A stretch of DNA of 64,000 bases, taken from contig CM065296.1 of NCBI GenBank assembly GCA_032871835.1, positions 119,856,146 to 119,920,145 on the forward strand, given 5' to 3'. Each line of letters starts with the position of its first letter. Positions within the stretch are counted from its first letter, which is position 1. The position numbers and the translations under genes were made by a program. This stretch comes from Dipteronia dyeriana (Eukaryota; Streptophyta; Magnoliopsida; Sapindales; Sapindaceae). Below are positions 44,823 to 57,798 of the stretch, in pieces. Under the pieces are notes generated by a model that did not search any database, was not told the origin of the DNA, and worked only from the letters and a program-made list of their open reading frames with translations.

Positions 44823-47215
44823 GACCGGCACGTCGTTGCTGTACCGTGAAAAGATGAACCGTTACATTCGACCTCACAAGCAGGCGAGTCATAAAGACCA
44901 ACACAAAGACAAGTGAGGGTATCGTTCTGTAGGGAGGTAGGATCAGCTGACCGTCACCAATTATAGCTATTGTTACAACATGCCGAGCGAACTCGTGTGT
45001 TGTGTGTACAAAAAATGTAAATAATTCTATAACTAAATAAATTATATACTATAATATTTACAATGATAGATGGAAGGTAGAGATGTATGAAATGTGGTTA
45101 CACTAAGGACATGACTCAACCTTAACAATCCTCCTAATTAGGTGCTAGACTCACCTAGTACCTCAAATGTGCAAGCATGTTATAGGCTCGTGTTCCCTTA
45201 ATTAATCTCTAATCGCTCTCAATGTCTTAGAGATTGCACCTACACATACAAAGTGAGCATAAATCCATTAAGTGCTTTGGGACACACACACACGAACCCT
45301 ATACGCTAGTCGAGTGAATCTCTCATAAATAGTGGACATCTTGATGAGCATGTTAAGTGTGGAACGAAGTGGATCATAACAAAAACCATATATCATTCAC
45401 TAGACTACCAAACACAAAATGGAAAATCACATGAAACATTAATAATATGAAATACCTATATAACCACACAAGCAAGCAAGTATGTGTTATAGGCTCGTGT
45501 CCCTTTAATTAATCTCTAATCTCTCTCGATGTTTTAGAGATTGCATATATGCATATGCATGAATCCATTAAGTTCTGTGGGACACACACATTAACTTCTG
45601 GTCATATATAGTGAATAATTCGATGAGCATGTTCAGTCAGTCACCATACGGTCCATGGCACAACAACCAATAATTCGTTCACGAGATGGCTAGTCAAGTA
45701 AAAGCATTAAACACACAAGCCACCCATATGACAACACAAGTACAAGAGAAATGCTGGTGGTCTATAATACAAGATCAATGATTCGGTTTTATCAATCTTC
45801 CTAGGATGACTAAAAATGGAAAACAAGTTCACCAAACAACTTTATGCAATAAGTTGATTGTTAACATTAAGAACATTAAAATTAAGTTAAGGTTTCATTC
45901 TCTTGAATAAGGAATTTACTAAAATTAATTCATCACTCAACCCAAGCCATGGGAGAGCAATTGTGCCTTAATACAAAGACCTATTAAGCACAAGAATATT
46001 GAACTAAAGCCTAATTTAACATATAAATGCATCAACCAAGCCTTTCCCACTCTTTGGAGCTTAAACTCTAGCACTCAAATCATTTAATACATGGTATTTT
46101 GAGTCATCAATCAATCAATATCCAGGAGATGTTAAATTACACTACTACTAAATTATATTACTCTACTCCTAATCTCATTCATGGACATATATCAATTTAG
46201 ACTCTCCACACACATGAATATCATAATCAGAGTTTTAATCATGTATAAAACAAAGAGTATAACAAAACCCAAATGAATTTAAGAACAATCATACATATAT
46301 AGCACATGTGTAGGTTTACAAAATGTTCAAATTGGGGATACACATCAAAGAAAACAAAAATTATAAATGAAATGAGTTTAAAGATGCCAACCTTGAAGAA
46401 ATCTCTCCAAGGTCTCCTTGATTTCCTAGCTCATTTTTGGTCCAAATACCACTCATTTCTTTTTGTAATCTACTAAGATGGGTGGATTAAGTGTAAAAAG
46501 GGTGGTGGAGACGTATAGTGAGCCCCCATGGAGGAAAAATATCCATGAGAGCTTGATTCTCACACTTATTTGGTGAAGAAGATGGAAGAGATGAAGAAGA
46601 TGAAGAAGAAGGATGTGTGGTTCGTGTAGAGGTGTAGTTTCAGACCAAAATAAGGGTATTTATAGAGTAGGGAAGTTAGGTCACGAATGTGAGGTGAAAG
46701 GACAAGATTGCCCCTCAAATAATGGCTGAAAAAGGCTGAAAATGACTAAAATCAAGGACTTTATAAGAGGGTTTGTCAGTTCTCCCGTGAAGGACTTCTG
46801 CACCAAACTTCATCTGGTGGCTTCGTTAGACTTCCAGAATAACATCTCGCGAAGGACAGTTATCATCTTCACGTACTGTAATGAAAACATCCATAACTTC
46901 CTCCAGAAACATCTAAATCGCGATCTATAAAATACATTGGTAAGTAGACATCTGGGGCTTTCTGGAAATAGCTAGCAAAAAACCTAGTTCGATCTGAGTA
47001 GAGAGATATGACCCCCAAAAGTTAAGTGTTCGGTACAAGCAATTCAATTTCATCCCTTTAACCTCTAAAACTCTTCAGTTAAACTCAACACCTTATTTTA
47101 AGGGATATAACCTACAAAAGGCTCACAAACACATTATATACAAAAATATGATCAAAAAAAGTACAAAATATAAGAAATGGGGACATCAAATAGGTATAAA
47201 AATCGTTCTGATCAA
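44823..47215. other. Repetitive AT-rich stretch between pol and the partial 3' LTR
   Basis: No gene. Holds a direct repeat about 310 bp apart (45175-45300 and 45485-45600), both with ATAGGCTCGTGT, TTAATTAATCTCTAATC and GGGACACACAC. The stretch 46380-47200 is unrelated to the gypsy LTR and probably belongs to one or more inserted LTR fragments, since the first 210 bp of the gypsy 3' LTR are missing. The class is not clear to me. Confidence 0.4.
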
Positions 47216-47762
47216 TAATGTGGATTGGATTGTAAACTCGTATTTGGGTCGCTTGGAGCACCCGAAACGGGTCTAACTTTGCAGGGTCATAACTCTTACA
47301 TACGGGCTCGGAATTGCTATTATATTATATTTTTGGAAAGCCTAGGACGAACTCTACGATAGATCACAATTCTAGTGATTAGATCTGAAAAATGCCCAAA
47401 AAAGGCTCTTTAGATGGTTGTACTGGCACTTAAAGTTTCTTGGGCAACAATTTAATAATTTTCCTTTTTATTTAGGATTTAAGTTTTTTCCTTTTTAGTT
47501 GGGATTTGTTTTCTGAATTCATTTAGCAATATTAGATGTCTTGGAGATCTCGATTCCTTGTTGAATTTGATTTATTTTTCTATTTAAGCCATTTGTATGG
47601 GTTTTTGGAAGTTAGCTTTTTTTTTTTATGAATAAAATTTCTTGAGTTTATCTCAACATTTTTCCTTCTTTTTTCCTGGTATTCAATAGTATCAACAGGG
47701 ACTAAGAACATTGGTTGTTCATATCCGTGTGATTGTCTTTCTCAAAGCTTCCGTCTGTATCA
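47216..47762 (+). repeat. Partial 3' LTR of the gypsy element
   Basis: From TGGATTGGATTGTAAACTCG to CTGTATCA it matches the last 545 bp of the 5' LTRs at 26935-27478 and 38500-39045, with more differences than those have from each other. Confidence 0.8.
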
Positions 47763-47784
47763 CCTAAGACCATGTATTTTCAAT

Positions 47785-48182
47785 TGAGCTACAATCATTT
47801 TTGAAGAACCACAGAGATCTAGGGACATTCTAAATATGGTGTTCAATAAGGTAGATTTCTGGATCCAAGTTCATCAGATTGCCTTGCTAATAGATCACAT
47901 TCTTGGTCTCTTTTAAAGCACTTGGATGTACGTTGGTGACTTTAATGAATTTATGTTGGATTCTGAGAAGGAGGACGGAGCTGACAGGAAACAGGTTCTC
48001 ATGGATAATTTTCGTAATACTTTGGATCATTGTAGGCTTGAGGATTTAGGCTTTTTTGGTCCTAAATTCACCTGGTCTAATAAGAGGAAGGGCTTTGATC
48101 ATATTCAGGAAAGAATTGATAGAGGTGGAACACAACTTTTCCCCTTGTCAAGGAAAATTGTTTGTGATAAAATGGCTATGTA
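47785..48182 (+). pseudogene. LINE (L1-type) remnant: DUF4283-like piece and endonuclease piece
   Basis: 47785-47917 reads FEEPQRSRDILNMVFNKVDFW then IQVHQIAL, like the DUF4283 region in plant LINE ORF1. 47926-48180 reads VGDFNEFMLDSEKEDGADR, then LEDLGFFGPKFTWSNKRKG and ERIDRG, the apurinic-type endonuclease of plant L1 elements; the GDFNE motif holds catalytic residues. The two parts are closer than in a complete LINE, so DNA is missing between them. The right side is cut by the hAT element at 48191. Confidence 0.8.
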
Positions 48183-48190
48183 GATATAGC

Positions 48191-49690
48191 TAGAGGTGGC
48201 AAAACAGGCCGGCCCAGCTTGTTAGGTCTGGGCCCGTTAGGCCTGCTTGCTTAACGGGCCGGGCCGGGCCGGGCCTGGCCTATTAGGGAGACAGGCGGGG
48301 TTGGGCTGACCTATTTGTAGGGATGGGGGGCCTGGCCCACGGCCTTTGTTGAGATTAGCCGAACCGCCCAGGTCGGGCCTTTAACAGGCCGGCCCGTTAG
48401 GGGTTCAACAGGCCTATAACGGGCCAGCCCATTGAGGGCTCAACAGGCCTTTAACAGGCTGGCCAGTTAAGGGCTCAACGGACCGGCCCAACGGACTTTG
48501 TAATTATTTTTATTTATTTTTAATATTTAAACATTTTATTGATATAATATTATTTTTTATACATTGTAATAATTTCATGTAATTATTAATATAATAATTT
48601 TAATATGAAATACATTTTTTCATTTCAAACAAGTGAAAAACAATTAATTAGTTTTCGATGATAATATTTTTATAATTTCTTATTAAATTTATGGTAAAAA
48701 GTATAAATTACAAATTAAAATTGCCTAATTAAAAACCTTACCAAGAAAAACCCAATGAGATAAAAATTTGGTAAGGGAAAAAGAGTGCAATCCGAAAAAA
48801 TATATATTAATCAATTGGATACCTAGCAACATAACAAATAATAACATTAGTTATAAACATATTAATATCTAATCATAGTTAATAATTAATTAACAAATGA
48901 AAGTAAATAAATTTTTAAAAAATAATACAATACCTTAGAGTAAGAGCCTTAGAATATGTAGAGACTAGAGAGTGAGAGGTATCAAGTATATACTATAATA
49001 GTATATAGTATATAATAATATAATATAAATTATAAAATGTATAGTGTATATAATATATTAAATAAATAAAATAAATTATAAAATAGTTGAAACTTGAAAG
49101 AGAGTGAATGACAGAGTGTGAGATGTTGGAGATTGTAGAGAATAGAGAAAATAAGAGAGTAGGGAAGTAGAGAAATTGTAAGGAATGAGGTGAGGGTGAT
49201 GGGGTATTTATAGGAAAATGTTAGGTTAGGGTATAATTGAAATGAATTGTAAAAGATTTTAAAAATTGTAATTTTTAAAAGTTTTGGGCATTTTTTTAAA
49301 CCCTGCAACAGTCACCAACGGCTCCTGGATACTTACAAAAGCCACCTCTAAATTCAAGTTTCAAAATTTAAAATTCAAAATTTTAAAAAATTGAATTCTG
49401 ACGAGCCTTATCGGGCCAGCCCGCCACCTGGCTCGCGAGCCTATTCACAGGCCGGCTCGCGGGCCGGCCTGCAAGAATACATTTTTTTCAAAAAAAAAAG
49501 TTAGGCCCGCAGGCTTGAACGGCCAGGCCAGGCCGGCCTGCAAGCCGCGACCCCTAGGCCTTGCCTGGCCCGCTAGCTTAACGGGCTTAGGCATGGCCTG
49601 TTAAGCTGGCGGGCCGGGCCGACCTGGGCCCGTGGCCAAACGGGTTGAGCCAGGCCGCCCGTTAGGGTTCGGTCCATTTTACCACCTCTA
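48191..49690. mobile_element. Non-autonomous hAT element, 1500 bp
   Basis: Ends TAGAGGTGGCAAAAC and CATTTTACCACCTCTA are inverted repeats. The 8-bp flanks GATATAGC (48183-48190) and GATGTAGC (49691-49698) differ at one base; an 8-bp duplication is the hAT hallmark. The outer 250-300 bp on both sides are GC-rich with many GGCCGGGCC and AACGGGCC blocks; the middle is very AT-rich. No transposase. Confidence 0.88.
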
Positions 49691-49698
49691 GATGTAGC

Positions 49699-50353
49699 AT
49701 TCTCTTGACCCAAAGAACTCAGCATTAGACTCTAACAAGTCACTTGTACAATGAGGTTTCAAAATTCCAATCCATAGGTTTTTTACTAACAAGTGAATGC
49801 AATCCATAGGTTATGGACAAGCACTGACAAGTGAATACAGACCCAAGTCAGAATGATTGAATTTAATGGTCCATATGACACTGATAAATATATATTGGTG
49901 TATACAGACAAGAAAGTTTCCTATATATATATTAAGTGTTAGGCCAAACAAAATCACAAATTAAATACAGTTTTCACACGCATACATATCTTATTTCCGT
50001 TCAACATTATTACATTATACGTACATTGTTTTTGCCCATCTCTTCTCTTGAAACCTGGGTTCTTCGACTGCTCAAACCCAAACCCAAACCTTTCAGTTCT
50101 TCTTCGTCCCCTTCTTCAATTAATTTTAGGTTCTTCAACCGCTTAAACTAAAACTTAACAACCTTCTTTCGGTGGAAAATCTGATATAGATGTCACTTGG
50201 GAAGATCAACATTAGCAGGTAAGACTATCTGAATCTCTTAATTTTATCTGGGAAAGAATAGCTAGTAGACTAGTGAAACTTGAATTTAATTTTATGGGGT
50301 GCATGTGATGATGAAAAAGCACAACGTTTGTGCTATGATCATCTGAAAAATTA
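49699..50353 (+). other. Spacer with a possible host-gene first exon
   Basis: Mostly featureless. At 50159-50217 the plus strand reads SFGGKSDIDVTWEDQ then a stop, followed by GTAAG at 50219. The segment SDIDVTWEDQ resembles the N-terminus of prefoldin subunit 4. No in-frame ATG precedes it and no later exon follows, so it would be a fragment. The match is short and may be chance. Confidence 0.3.
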
Positions 50354-51725
<1,372 letters not shown>

Positions 51726-51734
51726 AAAATCTAA
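51726..51734. repeat. Target-site duplication, left of MULE 2
   Basis: AAAATCTAA, identical to 59034-59042; 9 bp as expected for Mutator. Confidence 0.85.
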
Positions 51735-51840
51735 GGGTTTTATTGAAAACTAACCCTTTTGGGATGCTCAAGTTAATAACTAACATCTTTTTGAAAAACT
51801 TGCAAAACTAACTCGTTTTTTATATGTAAATACTACTATA
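51735..51840 (+). repeat. Left terminal inverted repeat of MULE 2
   Basis: GGGTTTTATTGAAAACTAACC through TTTTTGAAAAACTTGCAAAA aligns with the reverse complement of 58925-59033 with few differences. (Motifs shortened.). Confidence 0.9.
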
Positions 51841-52585
51841 CCCTTACTTACTATTTTTTTTCATTTCACTTATCCTACCCATTCTATACCTATTATCCCC
51901 TTCCTCTTATTTCCACATCCCTCCTCTCTCCACCAAGACACCCCATCTTCATTTCTCTCCCATTCTTCTCTCCAATTTTTTTTTCTCTTCCTTAATTTTG
52001 TATTTTAGTTATTATTTACATTCTCCACTATTGAGGAACTCCAAAATATTCATCCACCACGAGGGTTCTTTATATTCAAGCTTTGAGGTAAGTTTTGTTT
52101 TGAATTTTTTTACTTGAATATCATATTTGTGTAATTTTTGTTGTGTTTGTGTAATTTTTGTTGTGGAAATAGTTTATATTCACATAATAAAACATGGGTA
52201 TTATGCGTATTTGATGTAGTTGTGATCAATTTATAGTTTAAACATAAATCTAAAGTTTTTTTTAATCTTTTATTCACTTTCCTTTGTGCATTAAGGTTGC
52301 TAATTTTTGTTAAAATAGCTTTCATCAATATAATAGAGCATGGGTCTTGGTTGAATTTGATGTTGGTGTGATCAATTTTAATTTTATTCATAAATTTAAA
52401 GATTTTTTCTTGTTTGAATAATTATTTTAGTTTAATTTGTGCATTAGGGTTGCTTATTTTTGTTAAAATAGTTGATATTAATGTGATAGAGCATGGGTGT
52501 TGTGTGAATTTGATGTTGGTGTGGTTAATTTTCCATTATTGGATTGAATCCTTACAATTGGTAGCATTTTTTTAAAAAAGTGTCT
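51841..52585. other. Left non-coding part of MULE 2
   Basis: A CT-rich stretch (51880-52010) followed, from about 52185, by three diverged repeats of about 140 bp, each with GAGCATGGGT and TTGATGTTGGTGTG type cores. It may hold the transposase promoter and an untranslated exon (CTTTGAG then GTAAG at about 52088). No open gene. Confidence 0.5.
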
Positions 52586-52589
52586 AACT

Positions 52590-52870
52590 CAGTTTTCCCA
52601 ATGCAGTTGGGAATTCCCAATGTAGTTAGGAATTCCTAACGCAGTTAGGAAATTCCTAACTTCCTAACTGCGTTGGGAATTCCCAACACCGTTAGAAATT
52701 CTTAATTGCGTTAGGAATTCCCAACACTGTTAGGAATTCTCAATTGCGTTAGGAATTTCCAACTGCGTTAGGTATTCCCAACTGTGTTTGGAATTCCCAA
52801 CTCAGTTTGGATTTCCTATAGGTGTTAGGATTTCCTAACTGCATTGGGAATTCCTAAATGTGTTGGGAAT
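52590..52870. repeat. GAATTC-centred palindrome array 1 of MULE 2
   Basis: About twelve units of 20-24 bp built on AACTGCGTTAGGAATTCCCA; the core GTTGGGAATTCCCAAC is its own reverse complement. It lies just upstream of the transposase start. Confidence 0.88.
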
Positions 52871-52982
52871 TCTAGTGGCATCAAGATTTTAACTTAGTTT
52901 GTATTTATAATGTTTTATAAATTCACGGTACCATGAGTATAGAATATTTGTTTAGGAATTTAATCATGTATTTCTTATTCAT

Positions 52983-53985
52983 TTGAAAGGTTCCATGGAT
53001 AAAGTTCGATTCGTTGTTTTATACGATGGGGAATGGAGTGAAAGTGGTGGGAAGTTCAAGTATCAATCTGGAAAGTCAAGAGTAATTTCAGTTTCAAGGG
53101 AAACCTTGTATGAATCGTTAGAAGATATCATATCTGGTCTTGTTAATGTCAATCCTAACGAGTTCTCTATCAAAATGAAGTATTTGTTTAACTCGCCGGA
53201 GGTTTTAGCACCGTTTGAAGTTGTGAATGATGATGATGATGATGTGCAAATGTTCTTGTGTGAAAATTCCGTTATGAAAACACGAACCTCATTATGTGTC
53301 ATAACGGAACGGAAAACAGGAATAATGCCAAACACACAAGGTTATGACAATGAACGTGTGGACGAAGACATTGCCATGTTTTAGAATCAGATAATCTGAA
53401 TGGAATTGGTGTTGATAATATACATGAAAGAGTATTCAGTCCAAATGAATTTAAGAATACTGATGTATTTTCAATTGGGGCGGACAACGAAGATGAAATT
53501 GAAGGTAGTCAGCCATAAAAAATGAAGTCTAAGGGTGTTGGGACAAAATTATCAAAAATACATGGAAGTTACACATCGTTGGAGAGTGTAGTTAACAATG
53601 TTAAGGAAGTTAGAGTTGGTGATTTTTTTCCTAGTAAGGAAGAGTTGCATATGAAGATTAGTTTGTTGTCAATTACTAATCATTTTCAGTTCAAAGAGAA
53701 TAAGTCCACCAAAGCTTTGTTGGTTTTGACATGCAGGGTCAAAGATTGCAAATGGCATGTTCGTGCAACAAAGCTTAACAGTTGTGACTCATTTCGTGTT
53801 CGAAAATACCAACCCGAGCACACATGCTCTCTTGACGCCCTCCACTTTGATCATCAACAAGCAAGCTGCAAACTTATTGGACATTGTATAAAATCAAAGT
53901 TTGAGGGACCTTAACAGTCGTACATACCGAATGAAATAATTGAAGATCTAAAAAAGCAGTGTGGAATGACTTGTAGTTATAACTG
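52983..53985 (+). pseudogene. MuDR-type transposase of MULE 2, N-terminal part only
   Basis: 52983-53384 starts MKGSMDKVRFVVLYDGEWSE, with an acidic run of Asp near residue 85. It breaks at a stop (about 53382) and resumes at 53522-53914 with the MuDR DNA-binding domain: KISLLSITNHFQFKEN, VLTCRVKDCKWHVRATKL, FRVRKYQPEHTCSL (Cys and His positions of the family intact). A short tail, IIEDLKKQCGMTCSYN, ends at about 53985. The catalytic core is missing, and the next DNA belongs to the antisense ULP remnant. Not functional. Confidence 0.85.
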
Positions 53986-54170
53986 TTTCCCGAAGCATGT
54001 CGTGCGAAATAAAGCCAACTGTGCCTCCGTCAACTTTTCCTTGATGCACTTTATAGCCACTGTTGACGAAGTGCTGTTAATCTTTGCTGGGAAATGTTCT
54101 GGAACCTTGACTAACAAATCAACCTCTTCTCCCATTCTATTTTCCAAAAATGTAACAAAACAACATTAAA
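53986..54170 (-). pseudogene. DUF1985/ULP-like remnant of MULE 2
   Basis: Read right to left: FLENRMGEEVDLLVKVPEHF, SSTVAIKCIKEKLTEAQ, LALFRTTCFG. The last part resembles the start of DUF1985 as in transposon-borne ULP genes. It abuts the truncated transposase at about 53990, so an internal deletion probably fused the two. No peptidase domain remains. Confidence 0.6.
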
Positions 54171-54269
54171 AAAAATAAAAATCATCTTACTGAACACATT
54201 TCAGATCAAGAGGCACAACATTATTTCATATTCGATTCAATGATGATAGTCAAAAATTAAAATTTCCAA

Positions 54270-54540
54270 AAGCGTTGGGAATTCCCAATTGTGTTAGGAT
54301 TTCCTAACGCAGTTGGGAATTCCCAATGCTGTTAGGAATTCCCAACAGTGTTAGGAATTCCCAACAGTGTTAGGAATTCCTAACGCAGTTGAGAATTCTC
54401 AACTGCGTTAGGGAATCCTAACGTTATTGGGAATTCCTAACCCTGTTGGGAATTCCTAACAATGTTGGAAATTCCTAACTGTGTTAGGAAATCCTAACAC
54501 AGTTGGGAATTCCCAACGCTGTTAGGATTTCTCAACACAT
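54270..54540. repeat. GAATTC-centred palindrome array 2 of MULE 2
   Basis: About twelve units of the same family as 52590-52870 (GTTAGGAATTCCTAACGC, GTTGGGAATTCCCAAC). Confidence 0.88.
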
Positions 54541-55108
54541 CCTTCACATCGTTGGCATGCCTGTTCAATATCTCACACAATCCATACTCAACAGAGACCT
54601 ACAAATATACAAAATAATGATTCTTCAAGAATGAAAAGCCAAAGTTCAATTCTTCAAGCAATCAAAGCCAAAACTCAATTCTTCAAGCAATTAAAAGTCA
54701 ATACTGCTGGCTGGCGCCTGACGGGATCGATCTAGCTTGACAAAGCATAACCAATAAAAGCATGCATAGAATTCGAATTTTCTCAGGTAATTCATTCTCA
54801 TAGATAAACAATGTAAGTAACCAACTCATTAACAAACTTAGGCGTTTATCATAAGACAATGAGGCATATTATCATCAGCTTCAAAGAATTAAAATACGTG
54901 CATTTTGATCAAGCAAGTTCCGTTCAAATTTTGTTTTTACAAAACCCTAATTAGCAAACCGATATCTACTTCCTTAGTTCATCAGTTATCATATACATTC
55001 ACAAAATTTGAAATTACATGGCATGTAAAAATAGCAACAAAATTATTCACAAATCCACAAAGAACCAATTTATGTTAACAATGGGTGGGCGTTGATTGGA
55101 TCTGTTTT
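54541..55108. other. Non-coding MULE 2 interior
   Basis: No gene; a short duplicated phrase (CAATTCTTCAAGCAAT, about 54650-54690). From about 55080 GGGTGGGCGTTGATTGGATC looks like the edge of another dispersed repeat that continues after the solo LTR. Confidence 0.4.
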
Positions 55109-56749
55109 GTAACACCCAGGTTTTTCAGGCCAGATTGAAAGGCCCAATCTGAAAAAATAAATTGGATAAGCGTGAAGCAGAAAAGGTATCAGGTGAGTAA
55201 GCCTAATTGAATTGCATGATTGACAGGCAGTTGTGAGCTTAGTTAATTAGCTCACAACTTCAGTTGTGTCCTTCCATAAGTATATATATTAGAGGATAAA
55301 CATTGTGAGAGCTAGAAAGCAGTAGAATCCAGCGGAAGAAAGGAAAGAGAAGAAAGGAAATAGGAGAAGTCAGTGAAGCTCTCCCTCGTGATTATAGATT
55401 TCAGTTGATTCTTCTTTGATATCCAGTTTCTAATTGGATCTTGTGTGATTGTTAGGGAAAGGAACGAAGGGAACCTAGCATACTCAGTCTGAATTAAGCT
55501 TGACGTCTAAGTTGTGAGTGAATTAAGTTTCAGTTTTGTTTTTAACTCAAAAGTTTCCAGCTTTATGCTTAAGATTAATTGTTGCAAATCTTTTAAGCTT
55601 TATTATCTTTTATGATGGTGATGATATAGAGAACTGAAAGTATATGCTTTATGCTTATATTAGCATTCAGAATCATTTATATTATTTTTATGAATTATCA
55701 AGAAGAGATTATGATTTCTACGAAAGCACTATGTATGTACCATTTCCCAGTTATGATTATGATTGGCTTTTGGGGCCGTTTTACACATGTGTATGTCATG
55801 AGTTGCTCTGCAAGTGCATAACCAGAGAAAGAGAAATAGAATCGCTCTACACTTATATGACCAGAGAGTCGCTCTGCCGGAGCATGACTATAGAAAGAGT
55901 AATTATGTCGATTTGCATGGGTATGACCAGAAGTTATTCATGACTCTACGTTTTTCCGAAGAAATTCGTCTTACGTATTGAGGATATCCCTGTGTACGAA
56001 TTTGGTGCAGATTGAGATTTTATAAGGTATTTATTCTTGTTCAGTAAAGAGAAGCATTCAGTTTATTCAGTACGAAAATAGATATATTATTTTATACTAT
56101 GTATTACTGAATGCTTATTGTAAAGTGGTTTAGAAAAGTGTTTTTAAAAGTTTTCATTCACTCACTGGGCATTAGCGCTCATCCTTTCACTCTTAAATAT
56201 TTATCCAGGAAGCTGCTCGGTTGTGTGGACTCAGAAGTTTTGAGGTGGGCCACTTGATGACATCATGAAGCATAAAAGTCATGCATTTTAATTTTTCATG
56301 TACATATTTAGAAATCTACGGTAGGCATGGTCGGGATGGTAGGCATAGTCAAAACGTGGTCGGATTTCTACTCAGTTTGTTCGGTCTACTCGGCCCACTT
56401 GACCTACTCGGCCCACATGGCCTATTCGGTCTACTCGACCTACTCGGGTTTCTTACTCGCCCTGCTCGGATTTATGGTCTGGACGGACTGATGTGTTAGT
56501 TTTTAAGGTGGCCAGTTCTTGATCCGATCTGTCATTTTTGATAAAGTTTTTGTAACGAACGAAAATATGAAAAGAAATTGCAATTATGTACATTTTGCAC
56601 TCTCCAATATTCTCATTACATTTTGTTTGTTTAAAAGCAAGTATTTCCTATGGAAATTTTAGTAGAAAGTCATTTTTATCATGATAGTAAAAGTTCAGCC
56701 CACAGGGTCTCCCTCGTACTCAAGAGAGGAGTCAGGGTGGGTCATGTCA
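55109..56749 (+). mobile_element. Probable solo LTR inside MULE 2
   Basis: Starts TGTAACACCCAGG, a frequent plant LTR start, and ends GGGTCATGTCA. It includes a likely transcript start area (TATATATATTAGAGGA at about 55283) and repeated CTCTGC...GACCAGAG blocks (55800-55930) and CTACTCGGCCCAC blocks (56380-56470). No inner domains. The 5-bp flanks (TGTTT and GGTTC) agree at only three positions, so the call rests on the ends and on the flanking phrase apparently resuming on the far side. Confidence 0.5.
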
Positions 56750-57798
56750 GGTTCACTTTTGGAGTGAACCGATAAAAAACCGATACTATTCGAATTTTGA
56801 AAAAAAATGATCCGATTGGATCCGATATGCAATTGTCAACCGATCAAAAACCGATTGAATTTAACCAGTTCGGTTCTTCGATTTTGGGCCGATTGAACCC
56901 AATTAATGGGCTTTAATTTTTAAAATCTGATATGGTCTAAAAAATTGAAAAAAAAACACAAGTTTTTCATATGTCGGGGCCTATTGAGACGAATATGATT
57001 AAATTACTCCATAAGTCCATAACATAATTAAAATCAACTAGAAATAATTCAAACAATAACTCTATAATAGTATAATACAAATAAAAAAATAACAAATTAT
57101 ACAAATAATAAGTCCATAATACAAATAAAAACAACTACAAATTATTCTAACAATAAGTACATAATAGAAAAAAAAAACAACCCTTGAATCCAAACTACAA
57201 TAATGTCCAGCAGCCTTTGAATCCTTGAGTACTCAATAGGCAATAACAATAAAATAATTTTAATATAATTGAAATTATATACTCTATAACAATAACTACA
57301 TAACACAAACAAATTAACAAGTAATTTGTAGAGAAAGAGAGAGATACCTTATAGCAGTAGACAACACCTATGGAGTGGAATCTCCTCTAGTTTCGGTAGT
57401 CCTGATATTGAATAGGTAATGAATTGTTTCACATAAAATTAATAAGAAACGACATCTTGTAATGTTATAAACCGAAATAAATGAACAAACTACTAATGTA
57501 CCAACCAAACACAAATAGTGACACCAGTGACACCAACAAAACAGTGACACCAAAACCAGTGAACCAGTGAACCACAATAGTGACACTAGAAGACATAAAG
57601 TGAACCGGTGAACCAGTGAACCACAACAGTGAACCAGAAGGCTGACACAGTGACACTGGAACCAGTGAACCACAACAAAACACCAACAAATTTTCATAGA
57701 AACAACAAAAGCACAACAAACCGAAACAAACAGAGGACCAACCAGAAATTGAAACAAACATTTGACTTATATATATAAAATGAAACAAACATTTATGG
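56750..57798. other. Non-coding MULE 2 interior with short repeats
   Basis: GATCCGATTGGATCCGAT-type phrases at 56770-56890 continue the repeat edge seen at 55080. A CAGTGAACCA/CAGTGACACC short-repeat stretch fills 57510-57670; the open frames on its minus strand are low-complexity. Confidence 0.5.

Larger units (their letters stand above)
38286..47762 (+). mobile_element. Ty3/gypsy element (chromovirus-like), decayed, with nested CACTA
   Basis: Order: 5' LTR, gag, CACTA insertion, protease, RT, RNase H, integrase, a 2.4-kb repetitive stretch, partial 3' LTR. RT before integrase places it in Ty3/gypsy; the pol wording resembles plant chromoviruses, but a chromodomain was not clearly seen, so the lineage is tentative. 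Many stops and frame changes make it inactive. The copy A part (26719-30389) is a duplicate of its left third. Confidence 0.82.

Noticed and set aside
47216..47762. Independent solo LTR
   Set aside because: It matches the 5' LTR of the gypsy element whose pol precedes it, so a partial 3' LTR is the simpler reading, though flanking target duplications were not found.
55080..57180. A hAT element starting at GGGTGGGCGTTGATTGG
   Set aside because: No matching inverted end or 8-bp duplication could be found on the right side.
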